This document shows, piece by piece, positions 34,679-44,363 of a stretch of DNA of 64,000 nucleotides. The stretch is from contig NZ_ABCF01000002.1 in assembly GCF_000181495.1 (NCBI RefSeq), positions 106,765 to 170,764 of the forward strand. The letters are read 5' to 3'. Every line of letters starts with the position of its first letter. Within the stretch, counting starts at the first letter, position 1. This DNA comes from Bacillus sp. SG-1 (GTDB taxonomy: Bacteria; Bacillota; Bacilli; Bacillales; Bacillaceae_B). The notes beneath the pieces were generated by a model, which did not search any database, had not been told where the DNA came from, and saw only the letters and a list, made by a program, of their open reading frames with translations. The translations under genes and the position numbers were made by a program.

Positions 34679-34687
34679 CACACTTAT

Positions 34688-35824
34688 TTATTTCTCCAAT
34701 GCACGCTCAACGTCTTCTATAAGGTCTTCTATATCTTCCAATCCGATGGACACACGCACTAATCCATCAGTTATCCCTAACTCCGCTCTTCTTTCTGCCG
34801 GAATGGATGCATGTGTCATTTTAGCAGGAACTGAGATTAAGCTTTCAACAGCCCCAAGACTTTCTGCTAACGTGAAATAGCGAACATTCGTCAGTAACTT
34901 TTCTGCATTCTCTTCGCTTCCGACGTCAAAGGAAATCATCCCGCCTGCTCCGCGCGCCTGCTTCCTGTGCACCTCACTGCCAGTATGTGATTCAAGGCCT
35001 GGATAGTAAATGGAGCTGACCTTCGGATTATGCTGAAGGAAATCCACAAAACGTTTTGTGTTGGATTCTATTTCTTCCATTCTGATTCCGAGCGTTTTTA
35101 TTCCCCTCATTAACAGCCAGGAATCCTGCGGTCCAAGGATGGCACCTGCAGAATTTTGGACAAAGTGTACATCTTCTGCAAGCTGCGCTGAATCCACCAC
35201 AACCAAACCAGCTACTACATCGCTGTGGCCGCCAAGGTATTTTGTAGCACTATGAAGTACTATATTCGCTCCCTGTTCAATCGGGTTTTGCCAGTATGGT
35301 GTACTGAACGTATTATCTACGATAAACAGTAAGTCATTTTCTTTCGCGATAACGGACACAGCTTCCAAATCTGTAATTTTCAAGAGAGGATTCGTCGGTG
35401 TTTCAATATAAATTGCCTTCGTGTTCGGCTGAATTGCCTGTTTTATTTTGTCTGTATCTGAAGTGTCCACGAATGAAACGGATAGATCGAAACGATTCAT
35501 CACTTTTGAAATCAGACGGTATGTACCGCCATAAACATCATCAGTGAAAATGATGTGATCGCCCGATTTAAAGAGCATCAAAAGTGAAGTAATCGCCCCC
35601 ATCCCCGAGCCGAAAGCAAACCCTGCGTGACCTCCCTCAATATCTGCAATCAAGCTTTCAAGTGCATGCCGTGTTGGATTTCCTGTACGGGAATACTCAA
35701 AACCTCTATGCTGCCCAACACCATCCTGCTTATAGGTGCTGACTTGATAAATTGGAACTGAAACCGCACCTGTTTGTTCATCCCCTGTAATTCCACCATG
35801 AATTAATCTCGTTTTTCTTCTCAT
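34688..35824 (-). CDS. mccB: Cystathionine gamma-lyase / homocysteine gamma-lyase
   Basis: 378 residues of the Cys/Met metabolism PLP family. YSRTGNPTRHALE binds the cofactor phosphate and SATKYLGGHSD carries the PLP lysine. Adjacent mccA, with the order yrrT-luxS-mccA-mccB, identifies it as MccB, which splits cystathionine to cysteine, 2-oxobutyrate and ammonia and can desulfurate homocysteine. It is the last gene of the operon, starting 4 bases after mccA, and is followed by a terminator. Confidence 0.93.
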   Translation of the reverse strand: MRRKTRLIHGGITGDEQTGAVSVPIYQVSTYKQDGVGQHRGFEYSRTGNPTRHALESLIADIEGGHAGFAFGSGMGAITSLLMLFKSGDHIIFTDDVYGGTYRLISKVMNRFDLSVSFVDTSDTDKIKQAIQPNTKAIYIETPTNPLLKITDLEAVSVIAKENDLLFIVDNTFSTPYWQNPIEQGANIVLHSATKYLGGHSDVVAGLVVVDSAQLAEDVHFVQNSAGAILGPQDSWLLMRGIKTLGIRMEEIESNTKRFVDFLQHNPKVSSIYYPGLESHTGSEVHRKQARGAGGMISFDVGSEENAEKLLTNVRYFTLAESLGAVESLISVPAKMTHASIPAERRAELGITDGLVRVSIGLEDIEDLIEDVERALEK

Positions 35825-35828
35825 TATT

Positions 35829-36746
35829 TCACTCCTCGTAAATTCCTTGACTTAAGTAACGTTCACTGCTGTCCGGAAAAATGGTCACAATGTTCGTTCC
35901 TTTTTCAGCTTTTTTCGCTTCCTCCAATGCCGCTACAAAAGCTGCACCTGATGAACTGGCCACAAGCAGGCCTTCCTTAAGAGCAAGTTCTTTTAAAGCT
36001 CTAAATGCATCTGCATCTCTAATTGTATAAATTTCATCAAAGTAGTTTGTATCCATATAGGATGGAAGAAATTCCATCCCGATCCCTTCTGTTTTATGAG
36101 GGCCTGATTCCCCGCCATTCAGAATGGATCCTTCCGGTTCGACGATGACCGTCTTTACGGATGGGTTCTTCTCTTTAAGGTATCTCGCTGTTCCCATAAA
36201 GGTGCCGCCTGTTCCTCCTCCAGCAACAAATACATCCACTTTCCCATTCAAGGCACTGTAAATTTCCGGACCAAGTGTTTCAAAGTATGTCTCCGGATTG
36301 GAAGGGTTGTCAAATTGCTGCGGACAGTATGAACCTTCAATTTCTTGACTTAGTTCTTTCGCTTTTTGGATAGCGCCCTTCATCCCCAGTTCTGTTGGTG
36401 TATTAACCACTTCCGCTCCCAACGCTCGCATGAGTGTTTGTTTTTCCACGCTGAACTTTTCAGGGACCACAAATATCACTTTATAGCCTTTTCCAACTGC
36501 AGCAAGAGCAATGCCTATCCCAGTATTTCCGGCTGTCGGCTCTATAATTGTTCCGCCAGCTTGAAGAGCACCTGACTGTTCAGCACTCGCAATCAGTTTG
36601 ACGCCTAAACGGTCCTTAATGCTGCCTCCCGGGTTAAAGTATTCCAGCTTCGCAAATAACCTGACACCCTCAGGAATTCCCATTCTGGTGAGTTCAACTA
36701 ATGGCGTATGTCCGATTAGTTCTTGTACATTTTTGACGTAATTCAA
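35829..36746 (-). CDS. mccA: O-acetylserine-dependent cystathionine beta-synthase
   Basis: 305 residues of the cysteine synthase fold. The PLP lysine is Lys44 in NPGGSIKDR. TAGNTGIG binds substrate and GGGTGGTFMG the cofactor phosphate. The context (after luxS, before mccB) and the lack of the CysK-type motif support MccA, which joins homocysteine to O-acetylserine to give cystathionine. This starts reverse transsulfuration. It is co-transcribed with mccB (4-base gap) and lies 15 bases after luxS. Confidence 0.93.
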   Translation of the reverse strand: MNYVKNVQELIGHTPLVELTRMGIPEGVRLFAKLEYFNPGGSIKDRLGVKLIASAEQSGALQAGGTIIEPTAGNTGIGIALAAVGKGYKVIFVVPEKFSVEKQTLMRALGAEVVNTPTELGMKGAIQKAKELSQEIEGSYCPQQFDNPSNPETYFETLGPEIYSALNGKVDVFVAGGGTGGTFMGTARYLKEKNPSVKTVIVEPEGSILNGGESGPHKTEGIGMEFLPSYMDTNYFDEIYTIRDADAFRALKELALKEGLLVASSSGAAFVAALEEAKKAEKGTNIVTIFPDSSERYLSQGIYEE

Positions 36747-36761
36747 GTAAAGCTCCCCTTA

Positions 36762-37229
36762 TTATGCGAATACTTCTGTCCACTCATCTTTTTTAGCTAG
36801 CATATCTCTAGCAAGTTCTTTTGCCCCTTCAAAACTGTGACTAGCTGCAAATCCGCATTGTACTTCATTGCATGCCGGAACTTCCGTTGCTTCCAATACA
36901 TCTTTCAAAGTTTTTTCTATAACATCCAAAACAGTTTCATAGCTTTCGTCATTAAGAATTGTAATATAGAACCCAGTTTGGCATCCCATTGGACCAATAT
37001 CTACAATTCGGTCGTGATGATTTCTGCTGAATTCAGCCATCATATGTTCAAGGGAGTGCAATGCAGGCATATTCATGTATTCCTTGTTTGGCTGTTTTAT
37101 ACGGAAATCATATTTGTAAATCTTATCTCCGCTTTGCCCTTCAGTGATACCAACCAACCGTACGTAAGGCGCTTTTACCTTTGTATGGTCCAAATTGAAA
37201 CTTTCTACATTCATTTTCGGCATATCCAT
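36762..37229 (-). CDS. luxS: S-ribosylhomocysteine lyase
   Basis: 155 residues, the standard length. The metal site is HSLEH (His58, His62) with a C-terminal Cys125 (QCG). Cys83 (MGCQTGF) is the catalytic base. LuxS cleaves S-ribosylhomocysteine to homocysteine and DPD, the precursor of autoinducer-2. Placement between yrrT and mccA lets the homocysteine it releases be used directly by MccA. In B. subtilis this position is held by mtnN and luxS is elsewhere. Confidence 0.97.
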   Translation of the reverse strand: MDMPKMNVESFNLDHTKVKAPYVRLVGITEGQSGDKIYKYDFRIKQPNKEYMNMPALHSLEHMMAEFSRNHHDRIVDIGPMGCQTGFYITILNDESYETVLDVIEKTLKDVLEATEVPACNEVQCGFAASHSFEGAKELARDMLAKKDEWTEVFA

Positions 37230-37316
37230 CTCCCGCTTTCTATTTTTATTTTGTGAATGGCCGAAGCAGTGAACAGGTACTTGAATTCACTCCCCCCGCC
37301 ATTCCAGATTATTCAG

Positions 37317-37961
37317 TTACTTTTTCGTGGCTGTCATAATCCAAACATACTTATTTTTCTGAATAAATTCAACGGTAAAGCCATGCTTTTCACATATCCC
37401 CTTCAAGATTCCCAAGTAGGTATAGTGCTCACTGTTTAAATCATCAACTAGATTATTGTAGTAAGAGGCAATGGCCTGTTCCATAATCGTTCTTCTGGCA
37501 GCTTTGTCTTTGAAAACAGTGTCGGCAAATACAATGACTCCCCCTTGAGGGAGAATACTACTGTATTTTTCAATCGCCATTTCTTTTTCACTATCTGTAA
37601 GGTGATGAAATGCATAAGAACTGACTATCGATGTGATTTGTACATCAGGCACCTGAAAGTTCAGGAAATCTCCGTCTTTAATTTTCGCTTCCGGGACTTT
37701 TAATTGACCGATTTTCAGCATTTCTACTGAGGGCTCTATTCCAAATACATTGTATCCACGATTTATTAGTTTTCTTGTGAGGTTACCCGTTCCTACACCA
37801 AACTCCAAAACATTCGGCCCTTTGGTGTCTTCCACGACTGATTGAAGGATCTCATCGTAACTCTCGAAAACCTCTCTATATTCGATATCTCCATCTTCGG
37901 AAACTGTTTGATCATAGGTTTGGGCCCAATTATTGAATAAATCAACAAATTCACGACTCAT
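37317..37961 (-). CDS. yrrT: SAM-dependent methyltransferase YrrT
   Basis: The ATG at 37961 (MSREFVDLFNNWAQTYDQTV) has AAGGGTGAT before it. The longer frame to 38162 lacks a ribosome site. This gives 214 residues, like B. subtilis YrrT (213). A class I fold is shown by VLEFGVGTGNLTRKL, the SAM-binding motif I, and SIVSSYAFHHLTDSEK. It is the first gene of the yrrT-luxS-mccA-mccB operon. The methyl acceptor is unknown. In B. subtilis the operon is repressed by CymR; a convincing CymR box was not found here. Confidence 0.9.
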   Translation of the reverse strand: MSREFVDLFNNWAQTYDQTVSEDGDIEYREVFESYDEILQSVVEDTKGPNVLEFGVGTGNLTRKLINRGYNVFGIEPSVEMLKIGQLKVPEAKIKDGDFLNFQVPDVQITSIVSSYAFHHLTDSEKEMAIEKYSSILPQGGVIVFADTVFKDKAARRTIMEQAIASYYNNLVDDLNSEHYTYLGILKGICEKHGFTVEFIQKNKYVWIMTATKK

Positions 37962-38186
37962 TTTTATCACCCTTGTTCTTTTTCTAATAAACCCGATAAG
38001 AATACTTGGATTTACTGTTGTTTTTAATAATAACATAACATTTCTGAAAAATAAATCCGCAAATACCCAAAAATCTAAAAAATATTTGGACTTGGGGCAT
38101 AGCATCGTTATATCCATCAAAGTATATAAAGGAACTGATCTCTGTGAGCTTATCAACTTCATTTAGAAAGGGGGTATTTAAAAGCC

Positions 38187-39017
38187 TTGAAACGTATTAA
38201 TAAAAATTCGTTGCCGTATCTATTGTTATCTATGCTGCATGTTTCCCTTTTACTCTTTACACTTATAAAAAAACCTGAACGGCGGACAATGACTCTTCTG
38301 TTATCAAATATCAGTTTTGCCTATATCTTTGAGTACTTTGTTTTTAATGTGTTTCGCTCTTATCGATATCGTCCAAAAATCTTAAAAACACGGCAGCTTG
38401 ATAATGCCATAGGAGCTTTACTTTCCCAATCAGTCTATGTACCTGTAACAGCAACCTTCCTTTCTATATTTCGACTTGGGTGGGGGTGGAAGTTTTTCTT
38501 CATTTTTTATTTTCATGGTATTGAGTATTACTTCCTTAAAAGGAAAATTTACAAACTATACTGGTGGAAGCCCTTCTATACCAGTCTGCTGCTGCCTATT
38601 TATTTCGTGTGCAGTGATTTCTGGGACAGCAGACTCCAACTAAAAAAACAATGGGTAATGTGGCTTTCCACATATTTATCAGTTGGCGTAGTGACAAAAA
38701 CACTTGCCTTTATTTTGGATATATTCAAGAAACAAAAGATCGGCTTAGGGAGGGTTCACACATGGAAGGAACATTTTTTGATTTCCCCATTGTATATGTT
38801 CATTTTTTCGGGTGCAGCTCTGCTTCCCGCCATTAAGAATACAAAATCAATTAAGATCCTGACTTTCATCATTATGTTGACGATAAACTACCTTCTTTCG
38901 CTTGTGAAAATTATCAACAGCAAGATTACTTTCATACAACTTATACTTCAAAGTATTTTTATGATTGTTCTTTCCCCGTTTCTAAAGTCCTTTATTTTTA
39001 AAAAACAAGAAGACTGA
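38187..39017 (+). CDS. Polytopic membrane protein, unknown function
   Basis: 276 residues from a TTG at 38187, behind GAAAGGGGG. About six or seven helices include LPYLLLSMLHVSLLLFTLI, FFFIFYFHGIEYYF and ILTFIIMLTINYLLSLV. There are many aromatic residues (GWGWKFFF, YWWKPFY). No family is named with confidence. Divergent from yrrT and convergent with glutamate dehydrogenase, it stands alone. An alternative is a membrane protein of the CBO0543 group, judged only by general appearance. Confidence 0.68.
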   Translation: MKRINKNSLPYLLLSMLHVSLLLFTLIKKPERRTMTLLLSNISFAYIFEYFVFNVFRSYRYRPKILKTRQLDNAIGALLSQSVYVPVTATFLSIFRLGWGWKFFFIFYFHGIEYYFLKRKIYKLYWWKPFYTSLLLPIYFVCSDFWDSRLQLKKQWVMWLSTYLSVGVVTKTLAFILDIFKKQKIGLGRVHTWKEHFLISPLYMFIFSGAALLPAIKNTKSIKILTFIIMLTINYLLSLVKIINSKITFIQLILQSIFMIVLSPFLKSFIFKKQED

Positions 39018-39046
39018 CCCAACATATTCGTTGAATCAGCCTTCTT
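39009..39046. terminator. Bidirectional terminator
   Basis: GAAGACTGA and TCAGCCTTC with T/A tracts on both sides lie between convergent genes. Confidence 0.75.
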
Positions 39047-39058
39047 TAGTTCGTTTAT

Positions 39059-40471
39059 TTAACATTCAATGGGCATAGACCAATTCTTTATCCAGCCTCT
39101 TGCCTTCATAGCTTCTGCCAGGCGTCCTACTCCAACGAGATAAGCCGACTCCCTCATCGAAGCATTTTTTTCCATTTTCATTCGGTATACACTGTCAAAA
39201 GCATTTTCCATTTTTTCCTTCAATTTTTCGTTGACTTCCTCTTCTTTCCAGAAATAATGCATAGCATTTTGTACCCACTCAAAGTAGGAAACAGTGACAC
39301 CCCCGGAATTACACAGGATATCCGGAATAATAAAAATGCCTTTTTCCTCCATTATTTCATTACCTTGAGGTGTAGTTGGACCGTTTGCCGCTTCAGCAAC
39401 AATTTTTGCTTTAATCGTTGGCGCAGTCTCTTCTGTAATTTGATTCTCAAGTGCAGCAGGCACAAGGATATCACAATCAGCAGCAAACAATTCTTCATTT
39501 GTAATGTCCTGGCTGCCCTCAAACCCCTTTACGGTTCCATGTTCGTTCACGTAATCAATAAGCGCTACGATATCCAGTCCATTTGGCTGATAAGCTCCTC
39601 CTCCTGCATCTGTTACAGCCATGACTTTTACGCCTTGCTCATGGAGAAGTTTAGCTGTGATGGAACCGACATTTCCGAAGCCTTGTACTACAGCTGAGAG
39701 CTTACCCATTTCAAGTCCTAAACGCTTCGCAGCTTCCATGATGTTGATGACGACTCCCCTTCCGGTCGCTTCAATCCGGCCTTCTGATCCACCGATGATA
39801 ACAGGCTTCCCTGTAATAAAACCTGAAACATCCTTTCCTCGCAAACGGTCAAATTCATCCAGCATCCATCCCATAATTTGTCCGTTTGTATTCACATCAG
39901 GAGCAGGCACATCTTTTTCGGGCCCAATAATTGGCTCAAGTTCCCTGATATAGCCTCTGCTTAATTCTTCAAGTTCTCTTTCAGAAAGGTCTTTTGGATT
40001 TACAATGACTCCGCCTTTTCCGCCTCCAAACGGCAGACCTACAAGTGCAGATTTCAATGACATCCACATGGAAAGAGCCTTTACTTCATCCTCACTGACC
40101 TCCGGGTGAAACCGTATTCCCCCTTTTGTCGGTCCAAGGATATCGATATGCTGTGAGCGTATTCCTGTAAAATTAACATATTCGCCATTGTCTCTGCGTA
40201 CCGGGATGGAAACTTTCATTACTCTTTTTGGCTTCTTTAAGATGTTATAGACACCTTCAGGCAAATCAAGAGATTCTGCTGCCCTTTTAATCAATTGCTG
40301 TGCTATTTGGTAAGGATTAGTGATTTCTTCTCCGTTTTTCTGTTCTTTTACAGGCATTTCGTTTTTCACTTCCGCTGCAGGCTCATCTTGTACGACATTT
40401 TGCGGCTCTTTATTCGTCACTTTTGGCTTTTCATCCATTTTAATATCCTTTGCTGGATCGGGTTTTCTCAT
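39059..40471 (-). CDS. Glutamate dehydrogenase (GudB/RocG type) with N-terminal extension
   Basis: 470 residues from the ATG at 40471 (MRKPDPAKDIK), behind GGAGGG. The catalytic half has GPTKGGIRFHP, GLPFGGGKGG with the catalytic lysine, and PAPDVNTN. The Rossmann half has GRGVVINI and GFGNVG. About 55 residues before the usual start (near PYQIAQQLIKRAA) are acidic and hydrophilic (KVTNKEPQNVVQDEPAAEV), unlike B. subtilis RocG/GudB (about 424-427). It oxidatively deaminates glutamate to 2-oxoglutarate with NAD. Confidence 0.92.
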   Translation of the reverse strand: MRKPDPAKDIKMDEKPKVTNKEPQNVVQDEPAAEVKNEMPVKEQKNGEEITNPYQIAQQLIKRAAESLDLPEGVYNILKKPKRVMKVSIPVRRDNGEYVNFTGIRSQHIDILGPTKGGIRFHPEVSEDEVKALSMWMSLKSALVGLPFGGGKGGVIVNPKDLSERELEELSRGYIRELEPIIGPEKDVPAPDVNTNGQIMGWMLDEFDRLRGKDVSGFITGKPVIIGGSEGRIEATGRGVVINIMEAAKRLGLEMGKLSAVVQGFGNVGSITAKLLHEQGVKVMAVTDAGGGAYQPNGLDIVALIDYVNEHGTVKGFEGSQDITNEELFAADCDILVPAALENQITEETAPTIKAKIVAEAANGPTTPQGNEIMEEKGIFIIPDILCNSGGVTVSYFEWVQNAMHYFWKEEEVNEKLKEKMENAFDSVYRMKMEKNASMRESAYLVGVGRLAEAMKARGWIKNWSMPIEC

Positions 40472-40715
40472 TACATTCCCTCCATTCATAAGTTTTAGAT
40501 ATACCCGTACTCTCTCATTTTTTCAAATACCCCTTAGACTTTTCGATAAACGCTTCCAATTGGTAAGGAACTATTAAATAGTGGCCGAGAGCATTTATAA
40601 TCAAAAACATCAACTAACTTTTGATAAATGCAGCAGGAACCTTTTCACCTTCAAAACTAATTAGGTTAAGCTCTATTAAAAAATAATGTTGTTTTTAAAG
40701 AATGGTGTTCCCAGA

Positions 40716-41064
40716 TTTCCGATTCAGGCGCGCGACTCCGCGGGGCGGGCGGTGAACTAAAAAGCGGTAGCGGCCGTTCAGCTACGTACAGATTGTAGGG
40801 CTCTCGCATGAGATAAAGGAATCACGAAGAGCGTTAGCGATTCGATGATCATTTCCCATTTCCAAAAGTGCGCTTTGCACGTAACAAAGCTTAAGACAGA
40901 AAAAAATCCAGAAGCCGATTTATTTCAACGTCGCTCTATTGACTCTGTGAGGAAATGATCTTGATGACTTATTTCGCTAAGTCCGTTCCAGTCCCCTCGT
41001 GCGCTGTAACTAGACGTCCCGCTAATCCCGCAGGAGGTCGCACAACTTCCGCTTCTATCAACAG
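40716..41064. repeat. GC-rich interspersed element with cargo, copy 3
   Basis: Left end TTCAGGCGCGCGACTCCGCGG and right end AACTAGACGTCCCGCTAATCC-CGCAGGAGGTCGCAC, with about 230 bp between that differs from copy 1. The flanks 40490-40715 and 41065-41302 show nothing else. Confidence 0.78.
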
Positions 41065-41302
41065 TGTTCCTATATTCATTAAAACTCGAGTTTTTAGAAC
41101 TAAAAAACCTAACGATTCTATAAGTTTCTAGACCAACTATTCAAAAACTAAATGAGCAGGATCAAGATCAAGATAATACAGTTTGTGAAAAGAAAAAAAT
41201 TTTGCTTGTTAATCCCGATAACTAACATCATTAACTAACAACCAAAAATTAATTGACTTACACCTAATATTCATTCTTGAGCAACAAACGAATATTAAAA
41301 AT

Positions 41303-41334
41303 CAAAAACAAGACTGCAAATCGCAGCCTTGTTT
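41303..41334 (-). terminator. Terminator after ggt
   Basis: ACAAGGCTGC and GCAGTCTTGT are followed by TTTTTG on the minus strand, overlapping the stop. Confidence 0.75.
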
Positions 41335-43036
41335 AAGGTTTTTCTGCTTCATCTTTCCAAACCCCTGATGCTTTACCGGGACGGGTTGAATCTGCAGCTC
41401 CGTATAGTCTATTGTTTTCGCTATCAATCATGATCGCCTGGACATTTCCTATCGGCATGGAGTCATCGAGGATCTCTATACCCAGACTTTTCAGCTTTTC
41501 TTTGACTCCATCTTCGAAATCATCCTCCACCCAGACTTCAGGTGCGGTACTGTTATATATACGAGGATGTTCGATCGCTTCTTTCAAATCCATTTTAAAG
41601 TCGAGGACATTTAAAATTACATGAGCTACAGATGAGACAATCGTTGGGCCTCCCGGCGAACCGAGTGTTATGAAAGGCTCCCCATCTTTTAAAATAATCG
41701 TCGGGCACTTCGCGCTGACCGGATATTTACCTCCCCGCATTTCGTTAATGTGGTTCTTTTCAACCTTAAAGTCCGTCAGATCATTGTTTAGAAGAAAGCC
41801 GTACTCCTCAATCATTATCCCAGCCCCGAAGTAATGTTCCAGCGAGGAAGTACAGGCAGCAACATTACCCCATCTGTCTACAGCAGTAAAGTGAGTCGTT
41901 TCACCGCCTTCTGTCCTTTTTTGTGAAGCAGCCCCGGGAGTCATGCCGCTTGTATCATATTTCCATGGGTTCCCGAAATCAATATCCGGATTTCTTCCGT
42001 TAAAATCAATGAATTTTGCCCTCTCAGTAATATACTCAGGGTCCAGCAAGCCATTTATCGGTATATTATGAAAGTCAGGGTCACTCATGTATGCAAGTTT
42101 ATCCGAGAATACGAGACGCATCGCTTCAGACAGGATAAAATATTTCTCCCAGGAAGATGCATCATATCCACTTAAATCAAATTGCTCAATAATCTTTAAT
42201 ATCTGCAGGAGATTTGTTCCACCACCATTTGGAGGAGCAGGGACCGCCACATCAAATCCCCTATAGTTCCTGATGACTGGTTCCTGTATTTGACACTCAT
42301 AATTTTCAAGGTCACTCATTGACATATGGCCGTTATGAGATTGCAGCCTGTCTACAATCGCCTGACCAATTCTTCCTTTATAAAGGGCGTCTATCCCTTC
42401 CTCCTTAAAAATACGAAAGGTCTTTGCGAGTGCTTCGTTTCTCACAAGGTCGCCCTCTACGAGGGGAACACCTTTAGGGAAAAAGAACTCCCTGGATGAA
42501 TCTCCAACCCTGCTTCCATATAGCTTTAGGGCCATATCCCACAGGAAATTCACCTCGATTCCATTTTCAGCCAAGTCAATCGAAGGGTCAATGAGCTCTC
42601 CCAATTCCTTAGTACCGTATGTTTTATTAATAGTGTCCAGAGCCTTCATAATACCTGGGATTCCAACAAAACTTTCATTCATGGTCCTTTCCACAAATGG
42701 TATCAATTCTCCACTATCATCATAACAAAGTTCAGGGTGAGCGCTTTCAGGCGCTTTGGAGTGACCATTGAAGACTTTTGTTTCCCCGGAGGATTTATGA
42801 TGATACATGATAAATCCGCTAGCTCCTACGCCAGTGTTAAAAGGTTCAGATACAGCCAAGGCAAACTGCATAGCCACAATTGCATCAGCGGCTGTCCCCC
42901 CATTTCTGAGTACTTCCGCCCCGATGTCGCTGGCTTCCTTGGTTGCGCTAGCTGTCATACCATAATCTCCAACGGCTTTATATTGATCGTCATTGCGTTC
43001 AAATTTTTGGTGATTCAAGATGTCTCTTACGTCCAT
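41333..43036 (-). CDS. ggt: Gamma-glutamyltransferase
   Basis: 567 residues, including the precursor's autoprocessing site. The catalytic threonine is Thr380 in GGETTHFTAVD, whose self-cleavage makes the two subunits. The glycine-rich SPGGPTIVSS binds the gamma-glutamyl substrate. There is no signal peptide, so the enzyme would be cytosolic, unlike the secreted Ggt of B. subtilis. It hydrolyses or transfers gamma-glutamyl groups of glutathione or other gamma-glutamyl compounds. Its terminator overlaps the stop. Confidence 0.93.
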   Translation of the reverse strand: MDVRDILNHQKFERNDDQYKAVGDYGMTASATKEASDIGAEVLRNGGTAADAIVAMQFALAVSEPFNTGVGASGFIMYHHKSSGETKVFNGHSKAPESAHPELCYDDSGELIPFVERTMNESFVGIPGIMKALDTINKTYGTKELGELIDPSIDLAENGIEVNFLWDMALKLYGSRVGDSSREFFFPKGVPLVEGDLVRNEALAKTFRIFKEEGIDALYKGRIGQAIVDRLQSHNGHMSMSDLENYECQIQEPVIRNYRGFDVAVPAPPNGGGTNLLQILKIIEQFDLSGYDASSWEKYFILSEAMRLVFSDKLAYMSDPDFHNIPINGLLDPEYITERAKFIDFNGRNPDIDFGNPWKYDTSGMTPGAASQKRTEGGETTHFTAVDRWGNVAACTSSLEHYFGAGIMIEEYGFLLNNDLTDFKVEKNHINEMRGGKYPVSAKCPTIILKDGEPFITLGSPGGPTIVSSVAHVILNVLDFKMDLKEAIEHPRIYNSTAPEVWVEDDFEDGVKEKLKSLGIEILDDSMPIGNVQAIMIDSENNRLYGAADSTRPGKASGVWKDEAEKP

Positions 43037-43180
43037 ATTATCCCTCCTGCTTAATCCATTGGTTCCCGCTTTAATAATCGCTTCCTTGCTATTGAGTATG
43101 CCATTTTGGATTCAGTAATACCGTTACCCTTTATTCAAAAGGGTTTAAACCATTCAGATAGAAAGTTGGGGCTAAGAAAC

Positions 43181-43215
43181 AAAGAAGCTTGCACTGAATC
43201 AGTGCAAGCTTCTTT
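43181..43215. terminator. Bidirectional terminator
   Basis: Perfect arms AAAGAAGCTTGCACT and AGTGCAAGCTTCTTT, downstream of gsiB on the minus strand. Confidence 0.85.
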
Positions 43216-43244
43216 GTTTTGTTAAAGACAGTTTTCAGCTGACT

Positions 43245-43667
43245 TTATTTATTGTTGTTACTGCTGTTATTGTTGTTGTTTTGTCGGCTGCGGGATTCTC
43301 CGCCCTTTTCACCAATTTCCTGATAGAATTCCTTATCATGGTTATTAGACGTTGCTTCTCCGCCTTTTTCACCGATCTCTTGATAGAATTCTTTGTCATG
43401 GTTTTCGGATGTTGCTTCTCCACCCTTTTTACCAATTTCCTGATAGAATTCTTTATCATGGTTATTAGACGTTGCTTCTCCGCCTTTTTCACCGATCTCT
43501 TGATAGAATTCTTTATCATGGTTTTTAGACGTTGCTTCTCCGCCTTTTTCGCCAATCTCCTGATAGAATTCCTTATCGTGATTTTGTGCAGTTGTTTTGC
43601 CGCCTTTACGACCTGCTTCTTCTAAACTCATTTTACCATTGTTGTTTTGATTGTTGTTTTTAGCCAT
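43245..43667 (-). CDS. gsiB: General stress protein with KGG repeats (GsiB)
   Basis: 140 residues. Five repeats of 20 residues (NHDKEFYQEIGEKGGEATS type, 60 bp each at the DNA level) follow the KGG start motif RKGGKTTAQ. The tail is Asn/Ser-rich. This KGG/LEA-like hydrophilin is part of the sigma-B and glucose-starvation response in B. subtilis. No perfect sigma-B promoter was recognised upstream. TAGGAGG precedes the ATG. Confidence 0.92.
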   Translation of the reverse strand: MAKNNNQNNNGKMSLEEAGRKGGKTTAQNHDKEFYQEIGEKGGEATSKNHDKEFYQEIGEKGGEATSNNHDKEFYQEIGKKGGEATSENHDKEFYQEIGEKGGEATSNNHDKEFYQEIGEKGGESRSRQNNNNNSSNNNK

Positions 43668-44061
43668 TATAAATTCCTCCTAATTAATGAAATAGATTTC
43701 TTAATCTTAGATGATTTTACTCTAGCTGTTTTCTTAGGTGTCAATTTGTTTTAGCTTTTTATCTTAACCTTTGTTCTTATTCTTCCACGTACTCAATCTA
43801 TTAAACACTAATAATCCATTTTAATGTTTTTGTAACATTCCTGTAGTTCTATTTATAATTGATTTATGGTATAAAGCCTTCTACTTCTAGTGGTTTATAA
43901 TTTTATGTTCATTTTCTTAATTAGTGTTGTAATATTATTTTTACAGTAATTTGTTAATGGCAGTTATCGCTTTTATTAAAACATTATTACTTAAGAAATT
44001 AACTCGATATATAGATGTGGCCTTTTAAACTTTGTCAATACCTGTATACTTTACACCAAAC
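43668..44061. other. AT-rich intergenic region, no gene seen
   Basis: Upstream region of gsiB. It contains a TTGACA (about 43737-43742, minus) 17-19 nt from AT-rich -10-like bases, but nothing specific enough to call. Confidence 0.35.
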
Positions 44062-44092
44062 AAAAAAAACACCCTGAATTGGGTGCTTTTTT
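44062..44092 (-). terminator. Terminator after sspH
   Basis: GCACCCAATTCAGGGTGT is followed by T7 on the minus strand, overlapping the stop. Confidence 0.85.
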
Positions 44093-44273
44093 ACGATTCT
44101 TCTATTAAATCTCCAATCGCAACCTGAGTCCGTTCTTCAAGCGGTCCTCTTAAGTGAACTTTCGCCAGTTTTTCATCTTCAAGCAGTTCATCTATCCATA
44201 CCGCTGCTCCTTGATAGGTCACATTGATATCTGCCGAAGAAGCCAGTATTTGTTTGACTCTATTAACTTCCAT
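44091..44273 (-). CDS. sspH: Small acid-soluble spore protein, H-type
   Basis: The ATG at 44273 (MEVNRVKQILASS) has GGAGGTAG at 5-8 nt and is preferred over 44321, giving 60 residues. INVTYQGAAVWIDEL and the closing DLIEES are typical of the SspH family, minor spore-core proteins made in the forespore under sigma-G. This supports an endospore former. It is monocistronic with its own terminator. Confidence 0.88.
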   Translation of the reverse strand: MEVNRVKQILASSADINVTYQGAAVWIDELLEDEKLAKVHLRGPLEERTQVAIGDLIEES

Positions 44274-44363
44274 TGGGACTACCTCCATTCTTAAGGATGG
44301 ACATAGTTTGCCTGAATTCATGAAATTTATTCATATTCTGCTGAACAGTAATAGGACTGGAGG

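Noticed and set aside
37962..38186. CymR box before yrrT
   Set aside because: The best candidate (TAAATCCAAGTATTC) does not keep the required bases.
43281..43625. Plus-strand 114-codon frame opposite gsiB
   Set aside because: A mirror of the 60-bp gsiB repeats. The gsiB frame has the KGG family pattern and a ribosome site.
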